From contig JARYGU010000008.1 of NCBI GenBank assembly GCA_033795365.1, forward strand, positions 62,001 to 126,000: DNA of 64,000 nucleotides, read 5' to 3'. The notes under the pieces are model-generated. The model had not been told where the DNA came from, searched no databases, and worked only from the letters and a program-made list of their open reading frames with translations. The position numbers and the translations under genes were made by a program. Shown piece after piece: positions 7,399 to 17,506 of this stretch (positions within the stretch are counted from its first letter, which is position 1; every line of letters begins with the position of its first letter). This DNA is from JARYGU01 sp033795365 (lineage in GTDB: Bacteria; Pseudomonadota; Alphaproteobacteria; Rhizobiales; Rhizobiaceae).

Positions 7399-8895
7399 AT
7401 GAACGACGCCGTGCGAAAGCTTGTTACTCCGGGACGTGACGAAGGCGGGCTCCATCATCGCGAAGCGCCGAACAACCTGGAAGCCGAACAGGCGCTGCTG
7501 GGCGCCATCCTGGTCAACAACGATGCCTACTACCGCGTCTCCGACTTCCTGAAGCCGATCCATTTCCACGAGCCGCTGCACCGGAAGATCTTCGAGGTCA
7601 CCGGCGACATCATCCGCATGGGCAAGATCGCCCATACCGTGACGGTGAAGACCTTCCTGCCCGACGGCAAGGTCGGCGACATGACGATCCCGCAATATCT
7701 CGCCCGGCTCGCCTCCGAAGCCGTAACGATCATCAATGCCGAGGATTACGGGCGGGCGATCTACGATCTGGCCCTGCGCCGCTCGCTGATCACGATCGGC
7801 GAGGACATGGTCAACATCGCCTATGACGCGCCGCTCGACATGCCGCCGCAAAGCCAGATCGAGGATGCGGAGCGCCGCCTTTTCGAGCTTGCCGAGACCG
7901 GGCGCTACGACGGCGGTTTCCAGTCCTTCAACGATGCGGTGGCGCAGGCGATCGACATGGCGGGAGCCGCCTTCGAGCGCGACGGAAACCTTTCGGGCAT
8001 CTCCACAGGCATCCATTCGCTCGATGCGAAGATGGGCGGCCTGCAGCGCTCCGACCTTATCGTCCTTGCCGGCCGCCCGGGCATGGGCAAGACCTCGCTT
8101 GCCACCAACATCGCCTGGAACATCGCGCATGCCTATGAGGCCGAGGTGCAGGCGGACGGCTCCTTCAAGCCGAAGAACGGCGGCGTCGTCGGCTTCTATT
8201 CGCTCGAAATGTCGTCGGAGCAGCTGGCGACGCGCGTCATGTCCGAGCAGACGGAGGTCTCCTCCTCCAAGATCCGGCGCGGCGACATTTCCGAGGCCGA
8301 CTTCGAGAAGCTCGTCGGCTTTTCCCAGGAAATGCAGAAGGTGCCGCTCTATATCGACCAGACCGGCGGCATCTCGATCGCCCAACTCGCCGCGCGCGCC
8401 CGGCGGCTGAAGCGCCAGCGCGGGCTCGACGTACTCGTCGTCGACTACGTCCAGCTGATGACCGGCTCGAAGAAGTCCGGCGAAAACCGCGTCCAGGAAA
8501 TCACCGAGATCACCACGGGCCTGAAGGCGCTCGGCAAGGAGCTCAACGTTCCGATCATCGCGCTTTCCCAGCTCTCGCGTGCGGTGGAAAGCCGCGAGGA
8601 CAAGCGCCCGCAACTTTCGGACCTGCGCGAATCGGGCTCGATCGAACAGGACGCCGACGTCGTGCTCTTCGTTTTCCGCGAGGAATATTATGTGAAGAAC
8701 ATGGAGCCGCGCGACGAGTTCGACCCGAAATACGAAGAATGGAAGATGAAGTTCGAGGCGGTGAAGGGCACGGCGGACGTGATCATCGCCAAGCAGCGCC
8801 ACGGGCCGACCGGCACGGTGAAGCTTGCCTTCCAGTCGGAATTCACCCGCTTCACCGATCTGGCCGATCCCTCCTTTACGCAGTACGAGCATTAA
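7399..8895 (+). CDS. dnaB: replicative DNA helicase DnaB
   Basis: 498 residues, the hexameric 5'-3' helicase of the replisome. The N-terminal primase-interacting domain (REAPNNLEAEQALLGAIL) spans about 21-130. The RecA-like domain has Walker A GRPGMGKT at 225-232, followed by the FYSLEMSSEQLATR and VDYVQLM motifs. The ATG at 7399 is preferred because it gives the family-like N-terminus; an upstream in-frame ATG at 7369 adds ten unlikely residues. No intein is seen. Confidence 0.95.
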   Translation: MNDAVRKLVTPGRDEGGLHHREAPNNLEAEQALLGAILVNNDAYYRVSDFLKPIHFHEPLHRKIFEVTGDIIRMGKIAHTVTVKTFLPDGKVGDMTIPQYLARLASEAVTIINAEDYGRAIYDLALRRSLITIGEDMVNIAYDAPLDMPPQSQIEDAERRLFELAETGRYDGGFQSFNDAVAQAIDMAGAAFERDGNLSGISTGIHSLDAKMGGLQRSDLIVLAGRPGMGKTSLATNIAWNIAHAYEAEVQADGSFKPKNGGVVGFYSLEMSSEQLATRVMSEQTEVSSSKIRRGDISEADFEKLVGFSQEMQKVPLYIDQTGGISIAQLAARARRLKRQRGLDVLVVDYVQLMTGSKKSGENRVQEITEITTGLKALGKELNVPIIALSQLSRAVESREDKRPQLSDLRESGSIEQDADVVLFVFREEYYVKNMEPRDEFDPKYEEWKMKFEAVKGTADVIIAKQRHGPTGTVKLAFQSEFTRFTDLADPSFTQYEH

Positions 8896-8968
8896 GAAGG
8901 CAGCTGGCGAAACATGAGTCGAATGAACGGCTTGGCCGGCCCACCGGAACTGCCGCGTTAAGTTCCGA

Positions 8969-9271
8969 TCACAGGCCCACCTCCCGCAGCAGCGCAACGG
9001 TCGCGACCCCGATGACGACGGAGACGAGCATCGGCAGGCGTAGGGCGGCGAGCGCCGTCGCCGCGCAGGCGAGCGTTTCGGCAACGCCCGTCGCAAGCGC
9101 CGTTGGCGCCACGACCGCCATCAGGACGGCGGGCGGGATCGACTCGATCGCCTTGCGCCGCCGCCCGTCGAGGGAGACATGCCGGATCAGCACCAACCCG
9201 CCGACACGGGTCAGGACGGTGGCAACCGCCATTGCGAGAATGGTCAGGAAAGTCTGGAGGTCGAGCGTCAT
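8969..9271 (-). CDS. azlD: AzlD family branched-chain amino acid export subunit
   Basis: 100 residues with three or four hydrophobic helices, matching the small AzlD partner. AzlC and AzlD together form an exporter of branched-chain amino acids or analogues in the inner membrane. Its ATG overlaps the azlC stop (ATGA), so the two are translationally coupled. The operon runs opposite to the preceding dnaB and forms a local insertion between dnaB and alr. Confidence 0.85.
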   Translation of the reverse strand: MTLDLQTFLTILAMAVATVLTRVGGLVLIRHVSLDGRRRKAIESIPPAVLMAVVAPTALATGVAETLACAATALAALRLPMLVSVVIGVATVALLREVGL

Positions 9272-9972
9272 GCGGGAACCTCATTTTCGGACCCGCCGGC
9301 GAAGGTGGCCGCAGCCAGTCCCGCAACGGCGCCGGCGGCTATGTACCAGACGCCCGGCACGAAATGATGGACCAGGACCGCCGCGAAGCCGCTCGCAAGA
9401 AGCACCGCGCCGGTTTCCCGCCCTTTCCAGAAACCCATCACCAACACGATGAAGACGGCGGGAAAGGCGAAATCGAGACCGGTCGCGACCGGGTCGCCGA
9501 GAAAGGCGCCGAGCGTCGCGCCGGCAAGCGTCGATGCGACCCAGGCAAGATAGAACGGTAAGGCAAGGCCGGCGAACCAGGCCGGCGTCAGCCTCGCCGA
9601 CCCGGCGCGAAATTCCGCCATGGCCCAAATCTCGTCCGCAAGAAACAGCATGGAGAGATATTTCATTGGCCCGGAGGAGAAGGCATCCATCTTCGTCCCG
9701 ATCGAGGCGCTCATAAGGATATGGCGCATATTGACCAGGAGCGCTGCAAAACCGGCGGCGACCCAGGATGCCGGATGCGTCCAGATGTCCATCGCGACGA
9801 ACTGCGAACCGCCGGCAAAGACCAGCGCGCTCATCAGCATCGCCTCCAATGGCGACAGCCCTTTGGTCGCGGCTATGGCGCCAAAGACGAGACCGATCGG
9901 CACGACGGCCACGATGAGGGGCAAGATCGCCCGCATTCCCCCGAAAAAGTCATTCCGATGATCCGAAATCAC
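9268..9972 (-). CDS. azlC: AzlC family branched-chain amino acid permease
   Basis: 234 residues from a GTG start. The typical AzlC segment FFGGMRAILPLIVAVVPIGL begins at residue 8, followed by several transmembrane helices and SALVFAGGSQF. The open frame extends 51 codons upstream, but the GTG has a perfect AAGGAGG eight nt before it. The large subunit of the AzlCD exporter; exact substrates are not shown by sequence. The AraC regulator lies 68 nt upstream on the same strand. Confidence 0.88.
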   Translation of the reverse strand: MISDHRNDFFGGMRAILPLIVAVVPIGLVFGAIAATKGLSPLEAMLMSALVFAGGSQFVAMDIWTHPASWVAAGFAALLVNMRHILMSASIGTKMDAFSSGPMKYLSMLFLADEIWAMAEFRAGSARLTPAWFAGLALPFYLAWVASTLAGATLGAFLGDPVATGLDFAFPAVFIVLVMGFWKGRETGAVLLASGFAAVLVHHFVPGVWYIAAGAVAGLAAATFAGGSENEVPA

Positions 9973-10040
9973 GCCACAAGCCTCCTTGAAGGCCCGAGCT
10001 TTTAGAGCCGCGGCATGGGTGGGGTCTTGAACGAAAGTGA

Positions 10041-10898
10041 TCAGCGGGCGCGATACTGGCCGGGCGTCAAGCCGGTTCGCGCCTTGAAATGGCGGGTGAA
10101 ATGCGCCTGGTCCGCGAAACCGCATTCCGCCGCCACTTCCGCCGGCGGGCGTCCCGCCTGCAGGAGCTTGCGCGCCTGCCGGATACGCCTGTCGGTGAGG
10201 AAGGCATGCGGCGTTATGTGAAACTCCCGACGAAAGGCACGGATGAGATGGGCGCGGCTGAGGTCCGCGACCTTCGCCAACTCCTCAAGACCGATATCGG
10301 ACATGTAGTTTTCCGAAAGATAATCACGGGCGCGCCGGACTGCCGTGCGCTCGCTCTTATCGACGGGCACGACGATCGTGCCGCCATGGCGCTGGAACAT
10401 GCCGGCAAGCACGCGGAACATGCCTTCGTCGGATTCGAGCGCGCCCGCCCTTTCCTCCAGCGCCCGATGCGCCTCATGAAAGGCGCCGGCGAGCTCGGAA
10501 TCATGCAGAAGCTGCACGGAAAACGACGGCGTTCCATGGAACGCGCGGCCGGTGACATCTTCGAGAATGTTCTGGAAGAGCGCTGTATCCGGATAGATCA
10601 TCCGGTATCGGTATCCGCCCTCCACCGGTGCCCCATCATGAATCTCGCCTGGATTGATCAGGTACAGGTCGCCGGGGCCGGAGCTCTCGCGCGCTCCTCT
10701 TATCGTCGCGATCTGGCTGCCGCTTTCTATGGCGCCGATGCTGAAGGTATCGTGGGCATGCGGCACGAACTCATGGGTGACGAAGGTCGCGCTCAGGCAT
10801 TCCATGCCGCCGAACCGGCCTTCCCGCCAGAAGCGGGTCGATTCGGCGCCGGCGAGGGGCATCACCTCCGTCGCCTGTCTTTGCGAAACATTGTGCAT
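10041..10898 (-). CDS. AraC family transcriptional regulator
   Basis: 285 residues. The N-terminal cupin-like effector domain (PHAHDTFSIG, GPGDLYLINPGEIHDG) spans about 35-150. The C-terminal double helix-turn-helix spans about 185-285, with IGLEELAKVADLSRAHLIRA and GFADQAHFTRHFKARTG. It precedes azlCD on the same strand, an arrangement common for AzlCD exporters, so it probably activates them in response to a small molecule. The effector is unknown. Confidence 0.9.
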   Translation of the reverse strand: MHNVSQRQATEVMPLAGAESTRFWREGRFGGMECLSATFVTHEFVPHAHDTFSIGAIESGSQIATIRGARESSGPGDLYLINPGEIHDGAPVEGGYRYRMIYPDTALFQNILEDVTGRAFHGTPSFSVQLLHDSELAGAFHEAHRALEERAGALESDEGMFRVLAGMFQRHGGTIVVPVDKSERTAVRRARDYLSENYMSDIGLEELAKVADLSRAHLIRAFRREFHITPHAFLTDRRIRQARKLLQAGRPPAEVAAECGFADQAHFTRHFKARTGLTPGQYRAR

Positions 10899-10960
10899 GA
10901 CCGGACTATATCAGCATGTCCCGCATATTATTGAACAAAAGTGACCGGCGGGAACGTGCG

Positions 10961-11590
10961 CTAGCCGCCGATCGCCCCGATTCTGCATGCGCGCGCGAGA
11001 ACGGCCAGCGCATCGCGTCCGCGTTCGGCCTGCGCCTCGTCCATCAGGGGAATGTCGAGACGGTCGCGGCAGTTGTCCTCGCCCGTCCGCGCCTCCTTGC
11101 GCAGTGCCTGTCCCTCGTCGGCAAGGGAAAGCCGGCTGGCGCACTGGAGCCCCTCGCCCGTGAGCACGATCTGAACCGCGTCCGGGTCGTCGATCGCGAC
11201 AGGATTTCTCTCCGCGATCAGATCGTCCACCGATGCGTAGGCGACGGCGGCGCTTATCCTGGAGAGATCGGTGATCGTGACGACGAGCCGGGCCCAGCGG
11301 CCGGGAAACTGGAATACCGAAAAGGTTCTGGCGCGACAGGGATTGCCGCTCACCTCCAGCCTGGAAACGAGCCTTGGCGCCTTGGGATTTGCGATGCGCG
11401 ACCGGTAGATATCGGCGTCGCCATCACGCTCGGCGGCCTGCCCATCGGGAGAAAGACCGAGCAGGACGGCATAGGCATCCCGCAATTCGCGCGGTGCTTC
11501 CTCCCCGCCGTCCTGCGCCACCGCTGAAGCGGAAGACAGGACGAGTGAAAGCACCACCGCCCACAAAGCCCTGATCTTTGGCGATTGCAT
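10961..11590 (-). CDS. secreted protein of unknown function
   Basis: 209 residues. Residues 1-26 form a signal peptide (KIRALWAVVLSLVLSSASAVA, cut near AQ). The mature part holds four Cys (in NPCRARTF, LQCASRL, EDNCRDRL and RACRIG), which fits two disulfides in the periplasm. I do not recognise a family. ATG at 11590 is preferred over an ATG 24 nt upstream because it has GGAG before it and a proper signal peptide. It diverges from alr over a palindrome. Confidence 0.7.
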   Translation of the reverse strand: MQSPKIRALWAVVLSLVLSSASAVAQDGGEEAPRELRDAYAVLLGLSPDGQAAERDGDADIYRSRIANPKAPRLVSRLEVSGNPCRARTFSVFQFPGRWARLVVTITDLSRISAAVAYASVDDLIAERNPVAIDDPDAVQIVLTGEGLQCASRLSLADEGQALRKEARTGEDNCRDRLDIPLMDEAQAERGRDALAVLARACRIGAIGG

Positions 11591-11609
11591 ACCGTACTCC
11601 GTGTGAGGT

Positions 11610-11627
11610 CGCATGCTATAGCATGCG
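11610..11627. promoter_or_regulatory. 18-bp perfect palindrome between divergent genes
   Basis: CGCATGCTATAGCATGCG is perfectly self-complementary. On the minus strand TTGATC lies 16 nt before TATAGC, so the palindrome overlaps a plausible -10 of the secreted-protein gene. It looks like an operator for a dimeric regulator acting on that gene, on alr, or both. Confidence 0.5.
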
Positions 11628-11723
11628 TCTCGGCCCGATCAATCGTACAGATACACGCCTCCGCCTGCGCAGGAGGAGGCGGATCGTATTGCCGCAGGCT
11701 TCGGCAAGCTGTATCTCAAGGAT

Positions 11724-12893
11724 ATGAGCACGCTACGCACCGAATCCCACTCCACGCTGCCGATCGCCGGCGAGGATCACGCCCGCCTGACCATCGATCT
11801 CGGTGCACTCGCCGCAAACTGGAAGACGATGGCCCGGCGCTCCGGATCGGCGCGAACCGCGGCCGTTCTCAAGGCGGATGCCTATGGGATCGGCCTGGAA
11901 CCGGCCGCCCGCACCTTCCATGCCGCAGGCGCGCGCGATTTCTTCGTCGCCAGCCCGGCGGAAGGCGCCGCCCTTCGCCCTCTCCTGCCCGACGCGCGGA
12001 TCTTCGTTCTGTCCGGCATGTGGGCGGGCTCGGAACGGCTGTTCTTCGACAACGATCTCGTGCCGGTCATCGGTTCGGAAGAGCAGCTTGCCGTCTTCAT
12101 GACGGCGATAGCGGACAAGGGGGACCACCCCTGCGCACTGCAGGTCGATACCGGCATGAACAGGCTCGGGCTCACGGTCGCCCAGGCGGTGGCGCTCGCG
12201 GACGATCCGGCGCGCCCGGCGAGCTTTTCGCCGGTGCTGATCATGAGCCATCTCGCCTGCGCCGACGACCCTTCGAACACGCTGAACCGGAAGCAGCTGG
12301 AGCGCTTCCGCACCGCCGTCGCTGCTTTCGACGGCATCGAGGCGAGCCTTGCCAATTCTGCCGGCATCTTCCTCGGCGAGGACTATCACTTCGACCTGAC
12401 GCGGCCCGGCATCTCGCTCTATGGCGGCGCGGCGGTCAACAATGTCGCCAATCCCATGCGTCCCGTCGTCACCGCCGAGGCGCGCATCCTGCAGGTGCGC
12501 GAGGCAAACGTCGGCGAAAGCGTCAGCTACGGCGCGGCGGCGGTGCTTGCACGCGACACCCGGATCGCCGTCGTGGCCATCGGCTATGCGGACGGCTACC
12601 TGCGCAGCCTTTCCGGCGCGGGCGTGCCCCTGCGCAAGAGCGATCCCGACGGGGCGCGCGGCTTTCTCCATGGCCGCGAGGTGCCGGTCATCGGGCGCAT
12701 CACCATGGACATCTCGCTTTTCGACGTGAGCGGACTTCCCGAAGGCAAAGTGCGGGCGGGCGATTTCATCGAGCTTTTCGGCCCGAACATACCGATCGAC
12801 CGGGTTGCGCGCGCCAGCGGCACCATCGACTACGAACTCCTGACGAGCCTCGGCCCGCGCTACCGCCGCAACTATGTGGAGCCGAAACGGTAG
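11724..12893 (+). CDS. alr: alanine racemase
   Basis: 389 residues. A PLP enzyme interconverting L- and D-alanine for peptidoglycan. The PLP lysine is Lys50 in AAVLKADAYG, and the second catalytic base is Tyr269 in VGESVSYGA. The RPGISLYGG motif is also present. The stop codon lies inside the palindrome that precedes parD, and parD begins only 50 nt later, so alr readthrough could feed the parDE-radA segment. Confidence 0.95.
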   Translation: MSTLRTESHSTLPIAGEDHARLTIDLGALAANWKTMARRSGSARTAAVLKADAYGIGLEPAARTFHAAGARDFFVASPAEGAALRPLLPDARIFVLSGMWAGSERLFFDNDLVPVIGSEEQLAVFMTAIADKGDHPCALQVDTGMNRLGLTVAQAVALADDPARPASFSPVLIMSHLACADDPSNTLNRKQLERFRTAVAAFDGIEASLANSAGIFLGEDYHFDLTRPGISLYGGAAVNNVANPMRPVVTAEARILQVREANVGESVSYGAAAVLARDTRIAVVAIGYADGYLRSLSGAGVPLRKSDPDGARGFLHGREVPVIGRITMDISLFDVSGLPEGKVRAGDFIELFGPNIPIDRVARASGTIDYELLTSLGPRYRRNYVEPKR

Positions 12894-12919
12894 GAACAGT
12901 TCCTACCGTATGCTATAGT
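12888..12919 (+). promoter_or_regulatory. palindromic operator and -10 of the parDE module
   Basis: Arms CGGTAGGAAC (12888-12897) and GTTCCTACCG (12899-12908) are perfect 10-bp inverted repeats around one base and include the alr stop codon. TATAGT at 12914-12919 is a good -10. This is the usual place for a ParD autorepressor site. Confidence 0.7.
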
Positions 12920-12943
12920 GAGGCCGAAACCGGAGCATCTATC

Positions 12944-13252
12944 ATGGCAAACACCAAGAAGTCCTTCGTCATCGGCGAACATTTCGAGAGCTTCATCGAC
13001 AAGCAGGTCGAATCCGGCCGGTTCAACAATGCGAGCGAGGTCGTGCGGGCGGGCTTGCGGCTCCTGGAACGCGACGAAACCAAGCTTGCGGAACTGAAGC
13101 GGCTGATCCAGGAAGGCGAAGACGATATCGCCGCAGGACGGGTCTATACCTATTCCTCAGCGGAGGAATTGCTCGACGATATAAAAGGGCGAAGCGGGAG
13201 ATCCGATAATGAAAAAACGCCAGCTCGTTCTTTCCGCGCTGGCGAGAGCTGA
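12944..13252 (+). CDS. ParD-like antitoxin of a type II TA module
   Basis: 102 residues. A ribbon-helix-helix antitoxin: GEHFESFIDKQVESGRFNNA followed by SEVVRAGLRLLERDE is characteristic. It would dimerise on the upstream palindrome and neutralise the ParE toxin. GGAG precedes the ATG. Most ParD proteins end near position 83 (DDIKGR); this one reads 19 residues further and overlaps parE by 44 nt, an unusually long overlap. Confidence 0.88.
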   Translation: MANTKKSFVIGEHFESFIDKQVESGRFNNASEVVRAGLRLLERDETKLAELKRLIQEGEDDIAAGRVYTYSSAEELLDDIKGRSGRSDNEKTPARSFRAGES

Positions 13253-13519
13253 TCTTCGCTACATCCACGCTTATATCTCCGAACACAATCCGGCGGCCGC
13301 GGACAAATTTGTCCTGGACCTTTATAGGAAGATGCACGAGTTAGCCGAACTCGGACTATCGGGTGTTTCCCGGAACTGGCTGAAGCCCGGCCTCAGAGCT
13401 CTTTCCTATCGTGATAGATCGGTTTATTTCCGCGTGACCGACTCCCACATCCACGTCGTCCGCATCCTGCACGGCCGGCAGGATGCCTCTCCGGATGATT
13501 TCCCCGAAAGCGAGACCTG

Positions 13520-13520
<1 letters not shown>
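13209..13520 (+). CDS. ParE/RelE-superfamily toxin
   Basis: 103 residues. MKKRQLVLSALARADLRYIH, YISEHNPAAADKFV and the C-terminal VVRILHGRQDA match ParE-type toxins, which poison gyrase in characterised members. The TGA overlaps the radA ATG (TGATG at 13518-13522), so radA translation may be coupled to toxin translation. It overlaps parD in another frame by 44 nt. All family-typical segments are present and the frame is intact. Confidence 0.88.
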
Positions 13521-14923
<1,403 letters not shown>

Positions 14924-15080
14924 TTTGGGGGGCCTCCAAGCTGCCGCAGAAAAGGCAAACCTTTGTGGAAAGCGCCTTTGCCGATGAACCGATTTGAGAC
15001 GCCGGTCGCGCGATCCGTTATGGTGGCCGCGCAATTCGCATCCGGGTCAGAAGACATTCCGGGTTTGGAGTAGGACGAAA

Positions 15081-15707
15081 ATGCCCATCACGATTCTCGA
15101 CGGTATAGTCATCGGCGTCGCGCTGTTTTCCGCCGTTCTGGCGATGGTGCGCGGGTTCTCGCGCGAGGTCTTGTCGGTGGCAAGCTGGGTGGGCGCTGCC
15201 GCGGCGGCCTATTTCCTCTACCCTCTCCTGCTTCCCTATGCACGCGAATACACCACCAGCGATACGGTGGCGATGATCGGTTCGGCGGGCGTGATCTTCC
15301 TTGTCGCGCTGATCATCATATCCTTCATCACCATGCGGATCGCCGATTTCATCATCGACAGCCGGATCGGCGCGCTCGACCGGACGCTGGGCTTCCTGTT
15401 CGGCGCGGCGCGCGGCATCCTCCTCGTGGTGGTCGCCATGCTGTTCTTCAACTGGCTCGTCGCACCGCAGCAGCAGCCGGTCTGGGTGACCGGGGCGAAA
15501 TCCAAGCCGCTGCTCGACAATCTCGGCGGAAAGCTCGTGGCCCTGCTGCCGGAAGATGCGGATGCGACCATACTCGACCGCCTGCGCGGGCGCCCCTCCG
15601 CGGGCGAGACCGGAAGCGAGGGCACGTCGACGGAGCCGGCACCGGACGGAACGACGGGCGGTACCGGGCAGGAGCCAGACGACGAAGCGCCCGCCACGAG
15701 CGGCTGA
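15081..15707 (+). CDS. cvpA: CvpA family membrane protein
   Basis: 208 residues. Four hydrophobic helices within residues 5-130 and a Thr/Gly/Glu-rich cytoplasmic tail from about 160. In enterobacteria CvpA is required for colicin V production and affects purF expression; the molecular role is unsettled. The ATG at 15081 has GGAGTAGGA upstream and gives the family N-terminus MPITILDGIVIGVAL; a longer open frame is ignored. purF lies downstream, the conserved neighbour. Confidence 0.92.
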   Translation: MPITILDGIVIGVALFSAVLAMVRGFSREVLSVASWVGAAAAAYFLYPLLLPYAREYTTSDTVAMIGSAGVIFLVALIIISFITMRIADFIIDSRIGALDRTLGFLFGAARGILLVVVAMLFFNWLVAPQQQPVWVTGAKSKPLLDNLGGKLVALLPEDADATILDRLRGRPSAGETGSEGTSTEPAPDGTTGGTGQEPDDEAPATSG

Positions 15708-15998
15708 CGGGATCGGGCGCCCGCTTGCCGTTTCGGCAGACGGATTTCCCGATTTCCGGTAAAATGGAAAAATAACCACTGACGGCTTCGGTCCTCGGTG
15801 GTAAAGGCTTTAGGCCATGCACATATAGGCGTGATCAAACGTGGAGACCGGACCCGGATCCGCCGGCAGCAAGGGAGATGGAGGGACGAGAGCCTTCCGA
15901 GCTTCGAAGCGCCGCGGCGGCAATGCAATTTTCCGGCACGTGGCGTTCGAAGACTTGAGAACCTTGCATCCATACGACCCAGGCAGAGGCTTGCTGCA
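15708..15998 (+). other. 291-nt region upstream of purF
   Basis: No credible gene. A hairpin ACCAC...GGTGGT near 15775-15803 lies just after cvpA, and CATATAGG near 15820 could be a -10, but no convincing -35 goes with it. A purF promoter or leader structure is likely here; I see no purine riboswitch core. Confidence 0.4.
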
Positions 15999-17495
15999 AT
16001 GAATGATCTTTCATCCTCCGTCCGCCATTCCAACGATGACCTGGACGGCGACACGCTGCATGAGGAATGCGGCGTTTTCGGCATTCTCGGCCATCCGGAT
16101 GCGGCAACGCTGACGGCACTCGGACTTCACGCCCTGCAGCACAGAGGCCAGGAGGCGGCAGGCATCGTCACCTTCGACGGCAAACAGTTCCACACCGAAA
16201 AGCGCATGGGCCTCGTCGGCGACCACTACACCGATCCGGCCACGCTCGCGAAGCTGCCGGGCTTCATCTCCATCGGCCACACGCGCTATTCGACGACCGG
16301 CGAGGTCGCGCTGCGTAACGTCCAGCCCCTCTTCGCCGAACTCGAGGTCGGCGGCATCGCCGTCGCCCACAACGGCAACTTCACCAACGGCCTGACGCTT
16401 CGCCGCAAGCTGATTGCCGACGGCGCGATCTGTCAGTCGACGTCGGATACGGAAGTCGTCCTCCACCTCATCGCCCGCTCAAAGCAGGCGTCTTCCTCGG
16501 ACCGCTTCATCGACGCCATCCGGCAGATGGAAGGCGGCTATTCCATGCTGGCGATGACCCGCACCAAGCTGATCGCCGCCCGCGACCCGATCGGCATCCG
16601 GCCGCTGGTCATGGGCGAGCTCGACGGCAAGCCGATCTTCTGTTCGGAAACCTGCGCCCTCGACATCATCGGCGCCAAATATATCCGCGACGTCGAGAAC
16701 GGCGAGGTCGTCATCTGCGAGATCCAGCCCGACGGCTCGATTTCCATCGACGCGCGCAAGCCCGAGGCTCCGCAGCCGGAACGGCTCTGCCTGTTCGAAT
16801 ATGTCTATTTCGCACGGCCGGATTCGGTCGTCGGCGGACGCAGCGTCTACGTGTCGCGCAAGAACATGGGCACCAATCTCGCCAAGGAGGCGCCTGTCGA
16901 GGCGGATGTCGTCGTACCGGTGCCGGACGGCGGCACGCCGGCTGCGCTCGGCTATGCCCAGGAAAGCGGAATCCCGTTCGAATACGGCATCATTCGCAAC
17001 CATTATGTCGGCCGCACCTTCATCGAGCCGACGCAGCAGATCCGCGCCTTCGGCGTCAAGCTCAAGCATTCCGCCAACCGCGCGATGATCGCCGGAAAGC
17101 GCGTCATCCTCGTCGACGATTCGATCGTGCGCGGCACGACCTCGGTCAAGATCGTGCAGATGATCCGCGATGCCGGCGCGCGCGAAGTGCATATCCGCGT
17201 CGCCAGCCCGATGATCTTCTGGCCCGACTTCTACGGTATCGACACGCCGGACAAGGACAAGCTGCTCGCCAACCAGTATGCCGACGTCGATGCGATGGCG
17301 CGCCATATCGGGGCGGATTCGCTGCAGTTCCTGTCGATCGACGGCCTCTATCGCGCCGTCGGCGGCGAAGACCGCAACAACCTGTCGCCGCAGTTCACCG
17401 ACCACTATTTCACCGGCGATTATCCAACGCGGTTGCTCGACCAGGAAAGCGCGAATAACGTGCGCAAACTCTCGGTCCTGGCCAGCAACGGATAA
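15999..17495 (+). CDS. purF: amidophosphoribosyltransferase
   Basis: 498 residues. Catalyses the first step of purine synthesis: PRPP plus glutamine to phosphoribosylamine. Class II amidotransferase domain with the nucleophile Cys24 in HEECGVFGI, exposed after loss of a 23-residue propeptide. The phosphoribosyltransferase domain carries RVILVDDSIVRGTTS. The ATG at 15999 fits the family better than an upstream frame. An SDR gene follows after 11 nt. Confidence 0.97.
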   Translation: MNDLSSSVRHSNDDLDGDTLHEECGVFGILGHPDAATLTALGLHALQHRGQEAAGIVTFDGKQFHTEKRMGLVGDHYTDPATLAKLPGFISIGHTRYSTTGEVALRNVQPLFAELEVGGIAVAHNGNFTNGLTLRRKLIADGAICQSTSDTEVVLHLIARSKQASSSDRFIDAIRQMEGGYSMLAMTRTKLIAARDPIGIRPLVMGELDGKPIFCSETCALDIIGAKYIRDVENGEVVICEIQPDGSISIDARKPEAPQPERLCLFEYVYFARPDSVVGGRSVYVSRKNMGTNLAKEAPVEADVVVPVPDGGTPAALGYAQESGIPFEYGIIRNHYVGRTFIEPTQQIRAFGVKLKHSANRAMIAGKRVILVDDSIVRGTTSVKIVQMIRDAGAREVHIRVASPMIFWPDFYGIDTPDKDKLLANQYADVDAMARHIGADSLQFLSIDGLYRAVGGEDRNNLSPQFTDHYFTGDYPTRLLDQESANNVRKLSVLASNG

Positions 17496-17506
17496 AGCAA
17501 GAAGAC

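Noticed and set aside
7132..9096. 654-codon open frame opposite dnaB
   Set aside because: Antisense shadow of dnaB, with no family resemblance.
9268..10125. Longer AzlC start at 10125
   Set aside because: The extra 51 residues match nothing in the family, and the GTG at 9972 has a perfect ribosome binding site.
15708..15998. Purine riboswitch before purF
   Set aside because: No recognisable three-way junction core; only a small hairpin. Left as an unassigned leader.
16479..17405. 308-codon open frame opposite purF
   Set aside because: Antisense to purF; composition-driven.
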